This document shows positions 14,047 through 22,794 of a stretch of 30,528 bases of DNA, piece by piece (the first letter of the stretch is position 1; every line of letters begins with the position of its first letter). Origin of the DNA: Deinococcus sp. GTDB lineage: Bacteria > Deinococcota > Deinococci > Deinococcales > Deinococcaceae. Below the pieces are notes generated by a model. That model was given only the letters and a program-made list of their open reading frames with translations, had not been told where the DNA came from and searched no databases. The position numbers and the translations under genes were made by a program. The DNA is taken from positions 1-30,528 of the forward strand of contig NZ_JANYGJ010000137.1 in assembly GCF_025362455.1 (NCBI RefSeq), in the 5' to 3' direction.

Positions 14047-16835
14047 TCTCCACGTCGCTGTGGCCCACGCCCGGACACGACCCCGACCCCGCCGAGACGG
14101 CGGACTGGCTGGAGAGCTTCGAGGGGGTGCTCAGGCGCGGCGGGCCAGCACGCGCCGCCCGGCTGCTCGATGAACTGCTGCGGCGGGCCAGCCAGGAACG
14201 GTTGCCGCTGCGCTGGCGCTACAACACGCCGATGCAGAACACCATCGCGCCACAGGAGCAGCCCGACTACCCCGGCGACCTGGGCACCGAGGCGAAGCTG
14301 TCCGCCGCCGTGCGCTGGAACGCCATGGCGATGGTGATGCGGGCCAACCAGGAGTCGAGCGAACTGGGCGGGCACCTGGCCACCTTCGCCAGCGCCGCCG
14401 AGCTGTACGAGGTGGCCTTCAACCACTTCTTGCGGGCCGGGTCAGCGGGCGGCCCAGCAGACGGCCCAGCAGACAGCTCAGTAGACGGCCCGGTGGGCGG
14501 CTCAGTGGCCGGTGCGCCGACGGGCGATCTGGTGTTCTATCAGCCGCACGCCGCGCCGGGCCTGTACGCACGGGCCTTTCTGGAGGGCCGCCTGAGCGAA
14601 GCGCAACTGCTGAACTACCGCCGCGAGGTCGGCGGACAGGGGCTGCCCAGCTACCCGCACCCCTGGCTGATGCCCGATTTCTGGTCGTTTCCCACCGGCT
14701 CGATGGGCCTGGGGCCGATTCAGGCCATCTACCAGGCGCGGTTCATGAAATACCTGGAGGGGCGCGGCCTGCTGCCTGCGAGTGACCGCAAGGTCTGGTG
14801 CTTTGTCGGTGACGGCGAGATGGACGAGGCCGAGGCGCGCGGCGCACTGGGGGTCGCCAGCCGCGAGGGCCTGGACAACCTGATCTGGGTGGTCAACTGC
14901 AACCTGCAACGCTTAGACGGCCCGGTGCGCGGCAACGGCAGCATCGTGCAGGAGCTGGAGGCGGTCTTCGGGGCGGCGGGCTGGGAGACCATCAAGGTGC
15001 TGTGGGGCTCGAACTGGGACGCGCTGTTTGCCGCCGATCCCCAGGAGCTGATTCTGGAGCGCATGAACCAGACCCTCGACGGTGAGTACCAGAGCTATAA
15101 AGCCAAAGACGGGGCCTACGGGCGTGAGCAGTTCTTCGGCTCCGACCCCGAACTGCTGCGGCTGGTTCAGCACCTCAGCGACGCCGAGATTCAGGACCTG
15201 CGGCGCGGCGGCCACGACCCGCAAAAACTCCACGCCGCCTACGCCCGCGCCACCGTCGCCACTCAGCCGGTGGTGATCCTGGCGCTGACCGTCAAGGGCT
15301 ACGGCTTGGGCAGCGCCGGGGAGGGCAAGAACACCGCCCACCAGCAGAAGAAACTGGACCTGGAGCAGCTCCGGGGCGTTCGGGAGCGCTTCGGCCTGCC
15401 GCTGACGGACCGGCAGTTGCAGAACTTCGAGTTTTACCGCCCGCCGGAAGACGCGCCGGAGATGCGCTACCTGCGTGAGCGCAGGCAGGCGCTGGGCGGC
15501 GCGCTGCCTGCTCGGCGCAGCCACGCCGCCCGCGTCGAGCTGCCCAGCCGGGAGGCGCTGCTGCGCTCGGTGCAGGGCAGCCAGGAGCGCGAAGTTTCGA
15601 CCACCATGGCCTTCAACCAGATTCTGACCACGCTGCTCAAGGACGCCGCGCTCGGCCCCCGCGTCGTGCCGATGATTCCCGACGAGGCCCGCACCTTCGG
15701 CATGAACGCCCTGTTCCGGCAGTTCGGCATCTACGCGCCCGGCGGTCAGCAGTACCGCCCGGAAGACGCCGATCAACTGCTCTACTACCGCGAGGACCAG
15801 CGCGGTCAGGTGTTGCAGGAAGGCATCAACGAGGACGGGGCCTTCGCGTCCTGGATGGCCGCCGCCACCGCCTACAGCACGCACGGCCTGGCGATGTTGC
15901 CGTTTTACACCTTCTACTCGATGTTCGGCTTCCAGCGCGTCGGTGACCTGGCCTGGGCCGCCGCCGACGCCCGCGCCAGGGGCTTTCTGATGGGCGCAAC
16001 CGCCGGGCGCACCACCCTGTCGGGCGAGGGCCTGCAACATCAGGACGGGCACAGCCTGGTGCTGGCCTCGACGGTGCCCACCTGCCGCGCCTACGACCCG
16101 GCCTTCGCCTACGAACTGGCGGTCATCATCCACCGGGGCATGACCGAGATGCTGGCCGAAGACCGCGACGGCTACTACTACGTCACCCTGATGAACCAGA
16201 ACTACACCCACCCGGCCATGCCCCAGGGCGCTGAAGAGGGCATCGTGCGCGGCATGTACCGGCTTCAGGCGAGCGCCGCAGCGGCTGGCCCACTGGTAGC
16301 GGCTGGCCCACTGGTAGCGCCTGGCCCACTGGTGCGCCTGCTGGGCAGCGGCACCATCCTGCTGGAAGTGCTGAGGGCCGCCGAGCTGCTCCTGAGCGAC
16401 TGGAACGTCGGGTCCGAGGTCTGGAGCGTCACCAGTTTCGGGGAGCTGCGGCGCGGCGGCATGGAGGCTGAGCGCCGCAACCGGCTGCATCCCGGCGGCG
16501 TCCAGCAGATCCCATATGTCACCGAGTGCCTGAACAGTCCGGACTCCGCAATTTCAGACGCACCCATCATCGCCGCCACCGATTACCAGCGGGCCGTGCC
16601 CGACATGATCCGGCCCTACCTCAAGGCCGACTACCTGACGCTGGGCACCGACGGTTTCGGGCGCAGTGACCGGCGGGCCACGCTGCGCGAATTTTTCGAG
16701 ATCGACGCCCATTTCATCGTCATAACCGCGCTGGGGGCGCTGCGCGACCAGGGCAAGCTGGAGCCGGAGACCGTTGTCCGGGCTATGGAACGCTACGGTG
16801 TAGATCCTGAGAAGGGCAATCCGCTGACGAGTTGA
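14043..16835 (+). CDS. aceE: Pyruvate dehydrogenase E1 component, homodimeric
   Basis: Thiamine-diphosphate-dependent E1 that decarboxylates pyruvate and passes the acetyl group to the E2 lipoyl domain. The 930-residue sequence follows E. coli AceE end to end: RWNAMAMVMRAN, SYPHPWLMPDFWSFPTGSMGLGPI, the TPP motif GDGEMDEAEARGALG with NCNLQRLDGPV, ADEARTFGM-type IPDEARTFGMNALFRQFGIY, YYREDQRGQVLQEGINE, GFQRVGDLAWAAAD, GLQHQDGHS and LGTDGFGRSD. The ATG at 14043 matches the normal N-terminus; the frame stays open upstream but is not family-like. Two low-complexity insertions (12-base units at 14451-14510, 18-base units at 16281-16334) fall in loops where E. coli has only a few residues, accounting for the extra length. 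No aceF lies in the window: the next gene, nadE, is convergent. Confidence 0.96.
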   Translation: MISTSLWPTPGHDPDPAETADWLESFEGVLRRGGPARAARLLDELLRRASQERLPLRWRYNTPMQNTIAPQEQPDYPGDLGTEAKLSAAVRWNAMAMVMRANQESSELGGHLATFASAAELYEVAFNHFLRAGSAGGPADGPADSSVDGPVGGSVAGAPTGDLVFYQPHAAPGLYARAFLEGRLSEAQLLNYRREVGGQGLPSYPHPWLMPDFWSFPTGSMGLGPIQAIYQARFMKYLEGRGLLPASDRKVWCFVGDGEMDEAEARGALGVASREGLDNLIWVVNCNLQRLDGPVRGNGSIVQELEAVFGAAGWETIKVLWGSNWDALFAADPQELILERMNQTLDGEYQSYKAKDGAYGREQFFGSDPELLRLVQHLSDAEIQDLRRGGHDPQKLHAAYARATVATQPVVILALTVKGYGLGSAGEGKNTAHQQKKLDLEQLRGVRERFGLPLTDRQLQNFEFYRPPEDAPEMRYLRERRQALGGALPARRSHAARVELPSREALLRSVQGSQEREVSTTMAFNQILTTLLKDAALGPRVVPMIPDEARTFGMNALFRQFGIYAPGGQQYRPEDADQLLYYREDQRGQVLQEGINEDGAFASWMAAATAYSTHGLAMLPFYTFYSMFGFQRVGDLAWAAADARARGFLMGATAGRTTLSGEGLQHQDGHSLVLASTVPTCRAYDPAFAYELAVIIHRGMTEMLAEDRDGYYYVTLMNQNYTHPAMPQGAEEGIVRGMYRLQASAAAAGPLVAAGPLVAPGPLVRLLGSGTILLEVLRAAELLLSDWNVGSEVWSVTSFGELRRGGMEAERRNRLHPGGVQQIPYVTECLNSPDSAISDAPIIAATDYQRAVPDMIRPYLKADYLTLGTDGFGRSDRRATLREFFEIDAHFIVITALGALRDQGKLEPETVVRAMERYGVDPEKGNPLTS
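14451..14510 (+). repeat. 12-bp tandem repeat, five units, in aceE
   Basis: Units GGCCCAGCAGAC (14451-14462, 14463-14474), AGCTCAGTAGAC, GGCCCGGTGGGC and GGCTCAGTGGCC, ending at 14510. They encode GPAD/SSVD/GPVG/GSVA tetrapeptides in a loop just before DLVFYQPH. Confidence 0.9.
16281..16334 (+). repeat. 18-bp tandem repeat, three units, in aceE
   Basis: Units GCGGCTGGCCCACTGGTA (16281-16298 and 16299-16316, identical) and GCGCCTGGCCCACTGGTG (16317-16334). They encode AAGPLV hexapeptides just before the conserved VRLLGSGTIL strand. Confidence 0.95.
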
Positions 16836-16849
16836 CCTGACGAGCTGAA
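16824..16849. repeat. 13-bp tandem duplication across the aceE stop
   Basis: CTGACGAGTTGAC (16824-16836) and CTGACGAGCTGAA (16837-16849). The aceE TGA (16833-16835) lies in the first unit, so a non-triplet duplication did no harm. Confidence 0.75.
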
Positions 16850-16911
16850 TCGACACATTGAACCGCCGCCCAGATCAGAGTAGACCTCAACTGACGGACG
16901 CCCCCACCCTC

Positions 16912-16941
16912 TTTATCGTGACCGGGTTTATCTTGATCGGG
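16912..16941. repeat. 15-bp tandem duplication in the aceE / nadE gap
   Basis: TTTATCGTGACCGGG (16912-16926) and TTTATCTTGATCGGG (16927-16941), two mismatches. It lies in the 119-base gap between convergent genes, where I saw no obvious terminator. Confidence 0.75.
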
Positions 16942-16954
16942 CGCTGGCCCAGCC

Positions 16955-17815
16955 TCAGCGCCACCACCCGTCGAGCGGGCTGACCGGCATCACCCGCTTG
17001 TGCCGCGTCGCGCTATACCAGCGCTCGATGATGGCCGAGGCGCCGCCCGGCACCACTTTTCCTTCCAGGTAATCGTCGATCTGCTCGTAGGTCACGCCCA
17101 GCGCCACCTCGTCACTCAGGCCGGGGCGGTCGTCTTCGAGGTCGGCGGTGGGGGTCTTGAGGTACAGGCGCTCCGGGGCGCCCAGGTGTTCCAGCAGCGC
17201 CCGGCCCTGGCGCTTGTTCAGGCCGACCAGCGGGGTCAGGTCCACGCCGCCGTCGCCGTACTTGGTGTAGAAGCCGGTGAGCGCCTCGGCGGCGTGATCG
17301 GTGCCCACCACCAGCAGGCCACGCTGACCGGCCAGGGCGTACTGAAGGGCCATCCGCTGCCGGGCCTTGAGGTTGCCGCGCACAAAGTCGCTGAGCGGCG
17401 CCCCGTGTGCCTCCTGCACGCTGGTCGCGGCGGCGTCGGTGACGGGGCCGATATTCAGCGTCAGGGTCTCCATCGCCCCGATGAACTCCAGGGCCAGTTG
17501 CGCGTCGGCCTCGTCGGCCTGGACGTGGTAGGGCAGCCGCACGGCGACGAAGGTGTAGGGACCGCCCAGTTCGGCATTGAGTTCCGCCACCGCCAGCGCA
17601 CATAGCCGCCCGGTCAGGCTGGAATCCTGGCCACCGGAGACGCCCAGCACCAGGCCGCCTGCCGGTGTGGTCCGCAGGTACGCCTTGAGAAAATCGGTGC
17701 GCCGCCGCACTTCCCCGGCAGCGTCGATGCTGGGCTGTACGCCGAGTTCGGCGATGATCCGGGTCTGAATGGCGCTGAGAACCGGCCCGACTGGTTCAGA
17801 AAGCTGGGTGGTCAT
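16955..17815 (-). CDS. nadE: NAD synthetase, ammonia-dependent
   Basis: Amidates nicotinate adenine dinucleotide to NAD, the last step of NAD synthesis. The 286-residue protein is of the short ammonia-dependent type without a glutaminase domain. The ATP-pyrophosphatase P-loop is LVLGVSGGQDSSLTGRL; other family motifs are VRLPYHVQADEADAQLAL, GNLKARQRMALQYALAG, VVGTDHAAEALTGFYTKYGDGG (zinc-free catalytic loop), LNKRQGRALLEHLGAP and KTPTADLEDDRPGLSDE. The ATG at 17815 gives the usual N-terminus MTTQLSEPVGPVLSAIQTRII; an earlier in-frame start at 17992 would run through the pncB start region. It is divergent from pncB with 75 bases between starts, suggesting shared control. Confidence 0.94.
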   Translation of the reverse strand: MTTQLSEPVGPVLSAIQTRIIAELGVQPSIDAAGEVRRRTDFLKAYLRTTPAGGLVLGVSGGQDSSLTGRLCALAVAELNAELGGPYTFVAVRLPYHVQADEADAQLALEFIGAMETLTLNIGPVTDAAATSVQEAHGAPLSDFVRGNLKARQRMALQYALAGQRGLLVVGTDHAAEALTGFYTKYGDGGVDLTPLVGLNKRQGRALLEHLGAPERLYLKTPTADLEDDRPGLSDEVALGVTYEQIDDYLEGKVVPGGASAIIERWYSATRHKRVMPVSPLDGWWR

Positions 17816-17890
17816 GGTGAAAGTTTGCCATGAACGCCAGGCCAGGAACTGCATGCAAACTCCCGCCTTATCCCCGATGCTAAAGGCAAG
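17816..17890. promoter_or_regulatory. Divergent nadE / pncB control region
   Basis: A 75-base gap between two NAD genes on opposite strands. It contains the palindrome TGCATGCA at 17850-17857, which could be an operator. Promoter boxes are not clear: CAAACT before nadE has leaderless spacing but lacks the first T, and pncB has only a weak AAGG before its ATG. Confidence 0.35.
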
Positions 17891-19351
17891 ATGACCACTC
17901 CCGATACCCCTGTACCGATTCACCTCTCGCCCCTGCTGACCGACCTCTACCAGCTCACCATGCTGCACGGCTACTGGACGTGCGGCATGCACAAGCAGCT
18001 CGCTGTGTTCGACCTGTATTTCCGGCGCCCACCCTACGGTGGTGGCTACGCCGTCTGGGCAGGTCTGGAGAACGCGCTGGACTACCTGACCGAACTGCGT
18101 TTCGACGCCGATTCGCTGGCGTACCTGGAGAGCCTGAAGCTCTTCGAGCCGGAATTCCTGGCGGCGCTTTCAAAGTGGCGCTTTACCGGGCAGGTCGAGG
18201 CCTTCGCGGAAGGCTCGGTGGTCTTCGCGCACGAGCCGCTGCTGAGCGTCGCGGCCCCGCTGTGGGAAGCGCAACTGATCGAGACCGCGCTGCTCAACAC
18301 GCTGAATTTCCAGACGCTGATCGCCAGCAAGGCCGCCCGCTGCGCTTCAGTCACGCAGGGCGCCGCGCTGATCGAGTTCGGTGCCCGCCGCGCCCAGGGT
18401 CCGGACGGTGCCCTGAGCGCCTCGCGGGCCGCCTATATCGGCGGGGCCAGCGCCACCAGCAACGTGCTGGCCGGGCAGCGCTACGGGCTCAGGGTGGTCG
18501 GCACCCACGCCCACGCCTGGGTCGAGAGCTTCCCCGATGAACTCAGCGCCTTCCGGGCCTACGCGCAGCTCTACCCCGACGCCACCACGCTGCTGCTCGA
18601 TACCGTCAACACCCTGGAGAGCGGCCTGCCCAACGCCATCACCGTAGCGGGTGAGCTGCGGGCTACCGGGCACGAACTGCGGGCCGTGCGGCTCGATTCC
18701 GGAGACCTGGCGTACCTGTCGCGCCGGGTCCGGGCCACGTTGGACGCGGCGGGCTTTCCAGAGGTCAGGATCATGGCGTCCAACGACCTGTCCGAAGAGG
18801 TCATCCAGAGCGTGATCCGCGAGGGAGGCCGCATCGACATCTACGCGGTGGGCACGCAACTGGCGACCGGAGGCGGGCCTGGCGGCGGCGCCCTGGGCGG
18901 CGTTTACAAACTGGCTGAGTTAGGCGGACGCCCCCGCATGAAACTGACCGGCGACCCCGCCAAGACCAGCTTGCCGGGCCGAAAACGGGTCTGGCGCGGC
19001 GTGGACGCCGCCCGGCAGCAGGTCTGGGACGTGATCGCGCTGAGCAGCGAGGCGGCGCCGCAAGCAGGCCAGCGCGTCAGTGATCCGTCCAACCCGCTGC
19101 GCCGCAGTCGCCTGCCGGACGGGCTGAGCTGGCATGATCCCCGCGAGGTGGTGGTGAGCGTCGGGCAGCGCGTGGCAGCGCCGGAGAGCCTGCCGACCAT
19201 CCAGGCGCGGGCCAGGGATCAGCTCGCCCGCCTGCCGGAAGGCACCCTCCGGCTGCTCAACCCGCACACCTACCGGGTCAGCCTCAGCGCTGGGCTCCAG
19301 GCCAGCCGCGACGCCTTGATCGCCGAGCTGGAAGGTTCAGCGCCGCAGTGA
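17891..19351 (+). CDS. pncB: Nicotinate phosphoribosyltransferase
   Basis: Converts nicotinate, PRPP and ATP to nicotinate mononucleotide, feeding NAD salvage. The 486-residue length is that of the longer PncB group. Visible family features: LLTDLYQLTMLHGYW at residues 15-29, FDLYFRRPPYGGGYAVWAGLE, NTLNFQTLIASKAAR, FGARRAQGPDGALSASRAAYIGG, VGTHAHAWVESFPDELSAFRAY (H206/H208 include the residue phosphorylated in this family), LDTVNTLESG, VRLDSGDLAYLSR and SNDLSE. Start ATG 17891. It is divergent from nadE, and together with nadM this window carries three NAD-biosynthesis genes. Confidence 0.94.
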   Translation: MTTPDTPVPIHLSPLLTDLYQLTMLHGYWTCGMHKQLAVFDLYFRRPPYGGGYAVWAGLENALDYLTELRFDADSLAYLESLKLFEPEFLAALSKWRFTGQVEAFAEGSVVFAHEPLLSVAAPLWEAQLIETALLNTLNFQTLIASKAARCASVTQGAALIEFGARRAQGPDGALSASRAAYIGGASATSNVLAGQRYGLRVVGTHAHAWVESFPDELSAFRAYAQLYPDATTLLLDTVNTLESGLPNAITVAGELRATGHELRAVRLDSGDLAYLSRRVRATLDAAGFPEVRIMASNDLSEEVIQSVIREGGRIDIYAVGTQLATGGGPGGGALGGVYKLAELGGRPRMKLTGDPAKTSLPGRKRVWRGVDAARQQVWDVIALSSEAAPQAGQRVSDPSNPLRRSRLPDGLSWHDPREVVVSVGQRVAAPESLPTIQARARDQLARLPEGTLRLLNPHTYRVSLSAGLQASRDALIAELEGSAPQ

Positions 19352-19464
19352 GCAGCGCCGGGTGCAGCAATTCATAACGTCAGGCTAAGGGCCGCAGGCC
19401 TCTCCGGGCGCCTATCCTGGGGCGAATCGTAAACCTGTGCCCCGACACCTCCCCCTCAGCACTC

Positions 19465-19470
19465 AGGAGA
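19465..19470 (+). promoter_or_regulatory. Ribosome binding site of the aldo/keto reductase
   Basis: AGGAGA, seven bases before the ATG at 19478. One of the few plus-strand genes here with a clear Shine-Dalgarno. Confidence 0.75.
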
Positions 19471-19477
19471 ACCCATC

Positions 19478-20395
19478 ATGCGGACCATCAAACTCGGCAG
19501 CAGCACCCTCGACGTACCCGTCGTCGCCATCGGCGCCATGCGCCTCAACTCGCTGGACAGGGCGGGCGCCGAAACCTTCGTGAATACCGCCCTTGACGCC
19601 GGAGCCAACTTCTTCGACCACGCCGACATCTACGGCGACGGGGAGTGCGAGGAGATCTTTTCAGGCGCCGTGGGCATGAGCAGCAGCGTGCGCGAGAAAC
19701 TGATCTTGCAGTCCAAGTGCGGCATCCGCAAAGGCAGCTTCGACTTTTCCAGGGAGCACATCCTGGCCTCGGTGGACGGTATTTTAAAACGGCTGCGCAC
19801 CGATTACCTCGACGCCCTGCTGCTGCACCGCCCCGACGCGCTGGTGGAGCCCGAAGAGGTGGCCGCCGCCTTCGACCAGCTCGAAGCAGAAGGCAAGGTG
19901 CGGCACTTCGGGGTGTCAAACCAGACGCCCAACCAGATCGAGTTGCTGAAAAAGTATGTCCGGCAGCCGCTGGTGGCCAACCAGCTCCAGCTCAGCATCA
20001 CCAACGCCACCATGATTACGCGGGGCTTTTACGTCAATATGGAAACCGACAAGGCGGTAGACCGTGACGGCGGCATTCTGGATTACTGCCGCCTGCACAG
20101 CGTCACCATTCAGCCCTGGTCGCCCTTTCAGTTCGGCTTCTTCGAGGGCGTGTTTCTGAACAATGCCAAGTTTCCGGAGCTGAACAAAAAAATCGACGAG
20201 GTGGCCGCCAGCCACGCCGTCAGCAACACGACCATCGCCATCGCCTGGCTGCTGCGGCACCCGGCCAAGATGCAGCCGATCACCGGCACCATGAACCTTC
20301 AGCGCCTGCTCGACTGCTGCAAGGCCAGCGAGGTCGAGCTGTCGCGCGAGGAGTGGTACGCCATCAGCACCGCTGCGGGCAACGAATTGCCGTAA
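19478..20395 (+). CDS. Aldo/keto reductase (YdhF-like)
   Basis: A 305-residue NAD(P)H-dependent carbonyl reductase with TIM-barrel fold. The catalytic tetrad is visible as D47 (FFDHADIYGDG), Y52, K80 (LQSKCGIRKG) and H117 (LLLHRPDAL). Further motifs are GKVRHFGVSNQTPNQIELL, LVANQLQLSI, IQPWSPFQFG and the cofactor region IAWLLRHPAKMQPITGTM. HADIYG.G.CE points to the YdhF group rather than classic xylose reductases. The 126-base upstream gap holds a GGCCGCAGGCC hairpin at about 19389-19399 that could end pncB. Substrate unknown; the next genes act on sugars or polyols. Confidence 0.92.
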   Translation: MRTIKLGSSTLDVPVVAIGAMRLNSLDRAGAETFVNTALDAGANFFDHADIYGDGECEEIFSGAVGMSSSVREKLILQSKCGIRKGSFDFSREHILASVDGILKRLRTDYLDALLLHRPDALVEPEEVAAAFDQLEAEGKVRHFGVSNQTPNQIELLKKYVRQPLVANQLQLSITNATMITRGFYVNMETDKAVDRDGGILDYCRLHSVTIQPWSPFQFGFFEGVFLNNAKFPELNKKIDEVAASHAVSNTTIAIAWLLRHPAKMQPITGTMNLQRLLDCCKASEVELSREEWYAISTAAGNELP

Positions 20396-20398
20396 GTG

Positions 20399-20416
20399 TT
20401 GAATGGGTTGAATGGG
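20399..20416. repeat. 9-bp tandem duplication after the aldo/keto reductase
   Basis: TTGAATGGG twice (20399-20407, 20408-20416) with a partial third TGGATGG, beginning three bases after the stop. Confidence 0.7.
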
Positions 20417-20481
20417 TGGATGGACCACCGGCAGACATCCGGCGCACAATCTCGTATGCCTGCCGACTGCTGGAATGCCCG

Positions 20482-21150
20482 ATGACCGCCCCCGATCCGA
20501 ACCAACCCATTCCGAACCGACCCATCAGCATTCAGGCCACGCTGGCCGAGCTAGTGGAGCGTGCCCGCTCGCTGATCGTGCCGGGCTCTCGGCGCATCCT
20601 GGGCGTCACCGGCTCGCCGGGCGCGGGCAAATCGACCCTCTGCGCGGCGCTGCTCACCGAGCTGGGGCCGGACGCCGCACTGGTCGGCATGGACGGCTTT
20701 CACCTGGCCAACGAGGAACTGACGCGCCTGGGTCGCCGTGAGCGCAAGGGTGCCCCCGACACCTTCGACATGGGCGGCTACGCGGCCCTGCTGGAGCGGC
20801 TGGGGCGCGAAGCGGGCGAGGATGTCTACGGCCCGGTGTTCAACCGCGACCTGGAGGAGTCGATTGGCAGCGCGGTCATGGTCCCGGCGAAGGTGCCGCT
20901 GATTCTGACCGAGGGCAATTACCTGCTGCTGGAAGGCGGCTGGGCGCGGGCCAGGGCGACACTCGACGAGGTGTGGTTTCTGGAGCTGCCCGAAGAGGTC
21001 CGCCTGGAGCGCCTGATCCGCCGCCACGAGGCGCATGGCCGCTCGCCTGCCGAGGCCGCCGCCTGGGTGCGGGGCGTAGACCAGCGCAACGCCGTTCTGA
21101 TCGAGGCCAGCCGGACGCGGGCGAGCATGACGGTGCAGCTCACCTTGTAG
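20482..21150 (+). CDS. P-loop nucleoside/sugar kinase family protein
   Basis: A 222-residue kinase of the uridine kinase/pantothenate kinase-like P-loop group, related to FrcK-type proteins found with sugar transporters. The Walker A is GVTGSPGAGKST at residues 41-52; VGMDGFHLANEEL at 68-80 is the acceptor/Walker-B-like motif; RKGAPDTFDMGGYAALLERL, YGPVFNRDLEESIGSAV and LILTEGNYLLLEGG follow the family order, with a lid RLIRRHEAHGRSPAEA. The ATG at 20482 begins MTAPDPNQPI; the two PN(Q/R)PI units come from a 15-base duplication. Beside a mannitol dehydrogenase-family gene, a role in sugar phosphorylation is plausible but unproven. The stop lies in a 16-base duplication. Confidence 0.82.
   Translation: MTAPDPNQPIPNRPISIQATLAELVERARSLIVPGSRRILGVTGSPGAGKSTLCAALLTELGPDAALVGMDGFHLANEELTRLGRRERKGAPDTFDMGGYAALLERLGREAGEDVYGPVFNRDLEESIGSAVMVPAKVPLILTEGNYLLLEGGWARARATLDEVWFLELPEEVRLERLIRRHEAHGRSPAEAAAWVRGVDQRNAVLIEASRTRASMTVQLTL
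20497..20526 (+). repeat. 15-bp in-frame duplication in the kinase N-terminus
   Basis: CCGAACCAACCCATT (20497-20511) and CCGAACCGACCCATC (20512-20526), encoding PNQPI and PNRPI before the fold begins. Confidence 0.85.
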
Positions 21151-21166
21151 GCAGCTCACCGTATAG
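21135..21166. repeat. 16-bp tandem duplication across the kinase stop
   Basis: GCAGCTCACCTTGTAG (21135-21150) and GCAGCTCACCGTATAG (21151-21166). The gene's TAG is the end of the first unit, and the second unit also ends in TAG. Confidence 0.85.
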
Positions 21167-21243
21167 ATGGCCACGAGATCATCCTAAGCAACCCGGTCAA
21201 GCCGTATGGCACACCCGCCTTCATTTCCTGCCAGAATCAGTGT

Positions 21244-22704
21244 ATGCCAAAGCTCAATACTGCCGCGTTGCCTCAGATCGCCCGGACGGTTCCGGTGCCG
21301 AGCTACGACCCCGGCTCACTCACCACCGGCATCGTCCATATCGGCGTCGGGGCCTTTCACCGCTCGCACCAGGCCATGTACATCGACCGGCTGCTCAGTA
21401 CCGGTCAGGGCGGCGAGTGGGCCATCTGCGGCGTGGGTCTGCTGCCCTCCGACGCTCACATGCGGGGCGTGCTGGCTGCCCAGGACCACCTCTACACCCT
21501 GGTCAGCAAGCCGCCGGTCGGTGAGGCTCAGGCCCGCGTCATCGGCGCCATCAGCGAGTATCTGTTCGCGCCCCAGAACCCCGAAGCCGTCATCGAGAAA
21601 CTGGCCGACCCCGGCACCCGCATCGTCTCGCTGACCGTCACCGAGGGCGGCTACAGCTTGAACGACGCCACCGGGGAATTCGATCCCAGCACGCCGGGCG
21701 TGGCGCACGACCTGCAAGCTGGCAGCGTGCCGCAGACCGTCTTCGGCTACCTGACCGAGGGGCTGCGCCGCCGCCGCGTTCGGGGCATTCCCCCGTTCAC
21801 CGTCATGTCGTGCGACAACATCCAGGGCAACGGGCACGTCACCCACAAGGTGCTCAGCGCCTTCGCCCGCCTCAAAGACCCGGCGCTGGGCGAGTGGATC
21901 GCCGCCGAGGTGGCCTTTCCCAACTCGATGGTCGACCGCATCACGCCCGGCACCAGCGAGGACATGAAACGCGACCTGGAGCGCGATTTCGGCATTCAAG
22001 ACGAGTGGCCGGTGATCGCCGAGTCGTTCGTGCAGTGGGTGCTCGAAGACCACTTCACTCTGGGCCGCCCGGCGCTGGAGACGGTGGGCGTGCAGATCGT
22101 GGACGATGTAGAGCCCTACGAGCTGATGAAGCTGCGGCTGCTCAACGCCGCGCACCAGGCGATGGCCTACCCCGGCCTGCTGGCGGGCTACAGCTACGTC
22201 CACGAAGCCTGCCATGACCCGGCTATCAGCGACTTTCTGCTGGCCTACATGGAGCGCGAGGCCACGCCCACCCTGCGGCCCGTGCCGGGTATCGACCTGG
22301 CCGAGTACCGCCGCGAGCTGATTACCCGCTTTTCCAGCGTGGCGATTCAGGACACCCTGGCGCGGCTGGCCTTCGACGGCGCCGACCGGCTGCCCAAATT
22401 CCTGTTGCCGGTGGTGCGCGAGCAACTGGCCAGCGGCGGCGAGGTGGGGCGCAGCGCTATGGTAATCGCCGCCTACAGCCTGTACCTGGAGGCGGCGGCG
22501 GCGGGCCGGTTCAAGCTTCAGGAGCAGCGTGCCGTGAGTCTGCTGGACGCGGTGGGCCGCGAGTCCGGGGCGCCCGGCGCCCTGCTCGACCTGGCCGCCG
22601 TCTTCGGTGAGGTCGGCCAGGACGAACGCTTCCGGGGGGCCTATCTGGCCGCCCGCGCCAGCATTTTGCAACATGGCCCGCTTGAGGCGCTCCGGCGGCT
22701 GTAG
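21244..22704 (+). CDS. Mannitol dehydrogenase / fructuronate reductase family protein
   Basis: A 486-residue polyol-specific long-chain dehydrogenase/reductase. The N-terminal NAD-binding motif is IVHIGVGAFHRSHQAMYID (residues 29-47); LTVTEGGYSLN, VMSCDNIQGNGHVT, FPNSMVDRITPGTSED and the catalytic region ELMKLRLLNAAHQAMAYPGLLAGY (with the family lysine and the N..H pair) are all present. The length and GGYSLN/NSMVDRITP motifs fit mannitol 2-dehydrogenase, interconverting mannitol and fructose, though arabinitol, sorbitol or fructuronate cannot be excluded. It follows the sugar-kinase-like gene by 93 bases in the same direction, so a polyol-use pair is likely (inference). No strong Shine-Dalgarno before ATG 21244; CAGAAT six bases upstream is a possible weak leaderless -10. 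Confidence 0.9.
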   Translation: MPKLNTAALPQIARTVPVPSYDPGSLTTGIVHIGVGAFHRSHQAMYIDRLLSTGQGGEWAICGVGLLPSDAHMRGVLAAQDHLYTLVSKPPVGEAQARVIGAISEYLFAPQNPEAVIEKLADPGTRIVSLTVTEGGYSLNDATGEFDPSTPGVAHDLQAGSVPQTVFGYLTEGLRRRRVRGIPPFTVMSCDNIQGNGHVTHKVLSAFARLKDPALGEWIAAEVAFPNSMVDRITPGTSEDMKRDLERDFGIQDEWPVIAESFVQWVLEDHFTLGRPALETVGVQIVDDVEPYELMKLRLLNAAHQAMAYPGLLAGYSYVHEACHDPAISDFLLAYMEREATPTLRPVPGIDLAEYRRELITRFSSVAIQDTLARLAFDGADRLPKFLLPVVREQLASGGEVGRSAMVIAAYSLYLEAAAAGRFKLQEQRAVSLLDAVGRESGAPGALLDLAAVFGEVGQDERFRGAYLAARASILQHGPLEALRRL

Positions 22705-22708
22705 GTTT

Positions 22709-22740
22709 GGTGGGCCGTAGGGCCGGTGGGCTGGTGAGCC
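22709..22740. repeat. 16-bp imperfect tandem duplication upstream of terB
   Basis: GGTGGGCCGTAGGGCC (22709-22724) and GGTGGGCTGGTGAGCC (22725-22740), four mismatches, starting four bases after the dehydrogenase stop. Confidence 0.55.
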
Positions 22741-22782
22741 GCAAAATCACTGTTCAGATACCGCTCCTCATGAGCCGGGTGA

Positions 22783-22788
22783 TACCGT
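22783..22788 (+). promoter_or_regulatory. -10 box of a leaderless terB transcript
   Basis: TACCGT, then six bases (AGGGGC), then the ATG at 22795. The spacing fits a leaderless start; AGGGG is too close to the ATG to be a standard ribosome binding site. Confidence 0.5.
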
Positions 22789-22794
22789 AGGGGC

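Noticed and set aside
14913..16490. A 525-codon minus-strand frame within aceE
   Set aside because: aceE matches its family over this whole length on the plus strand; the antisense frame shows no family motif.
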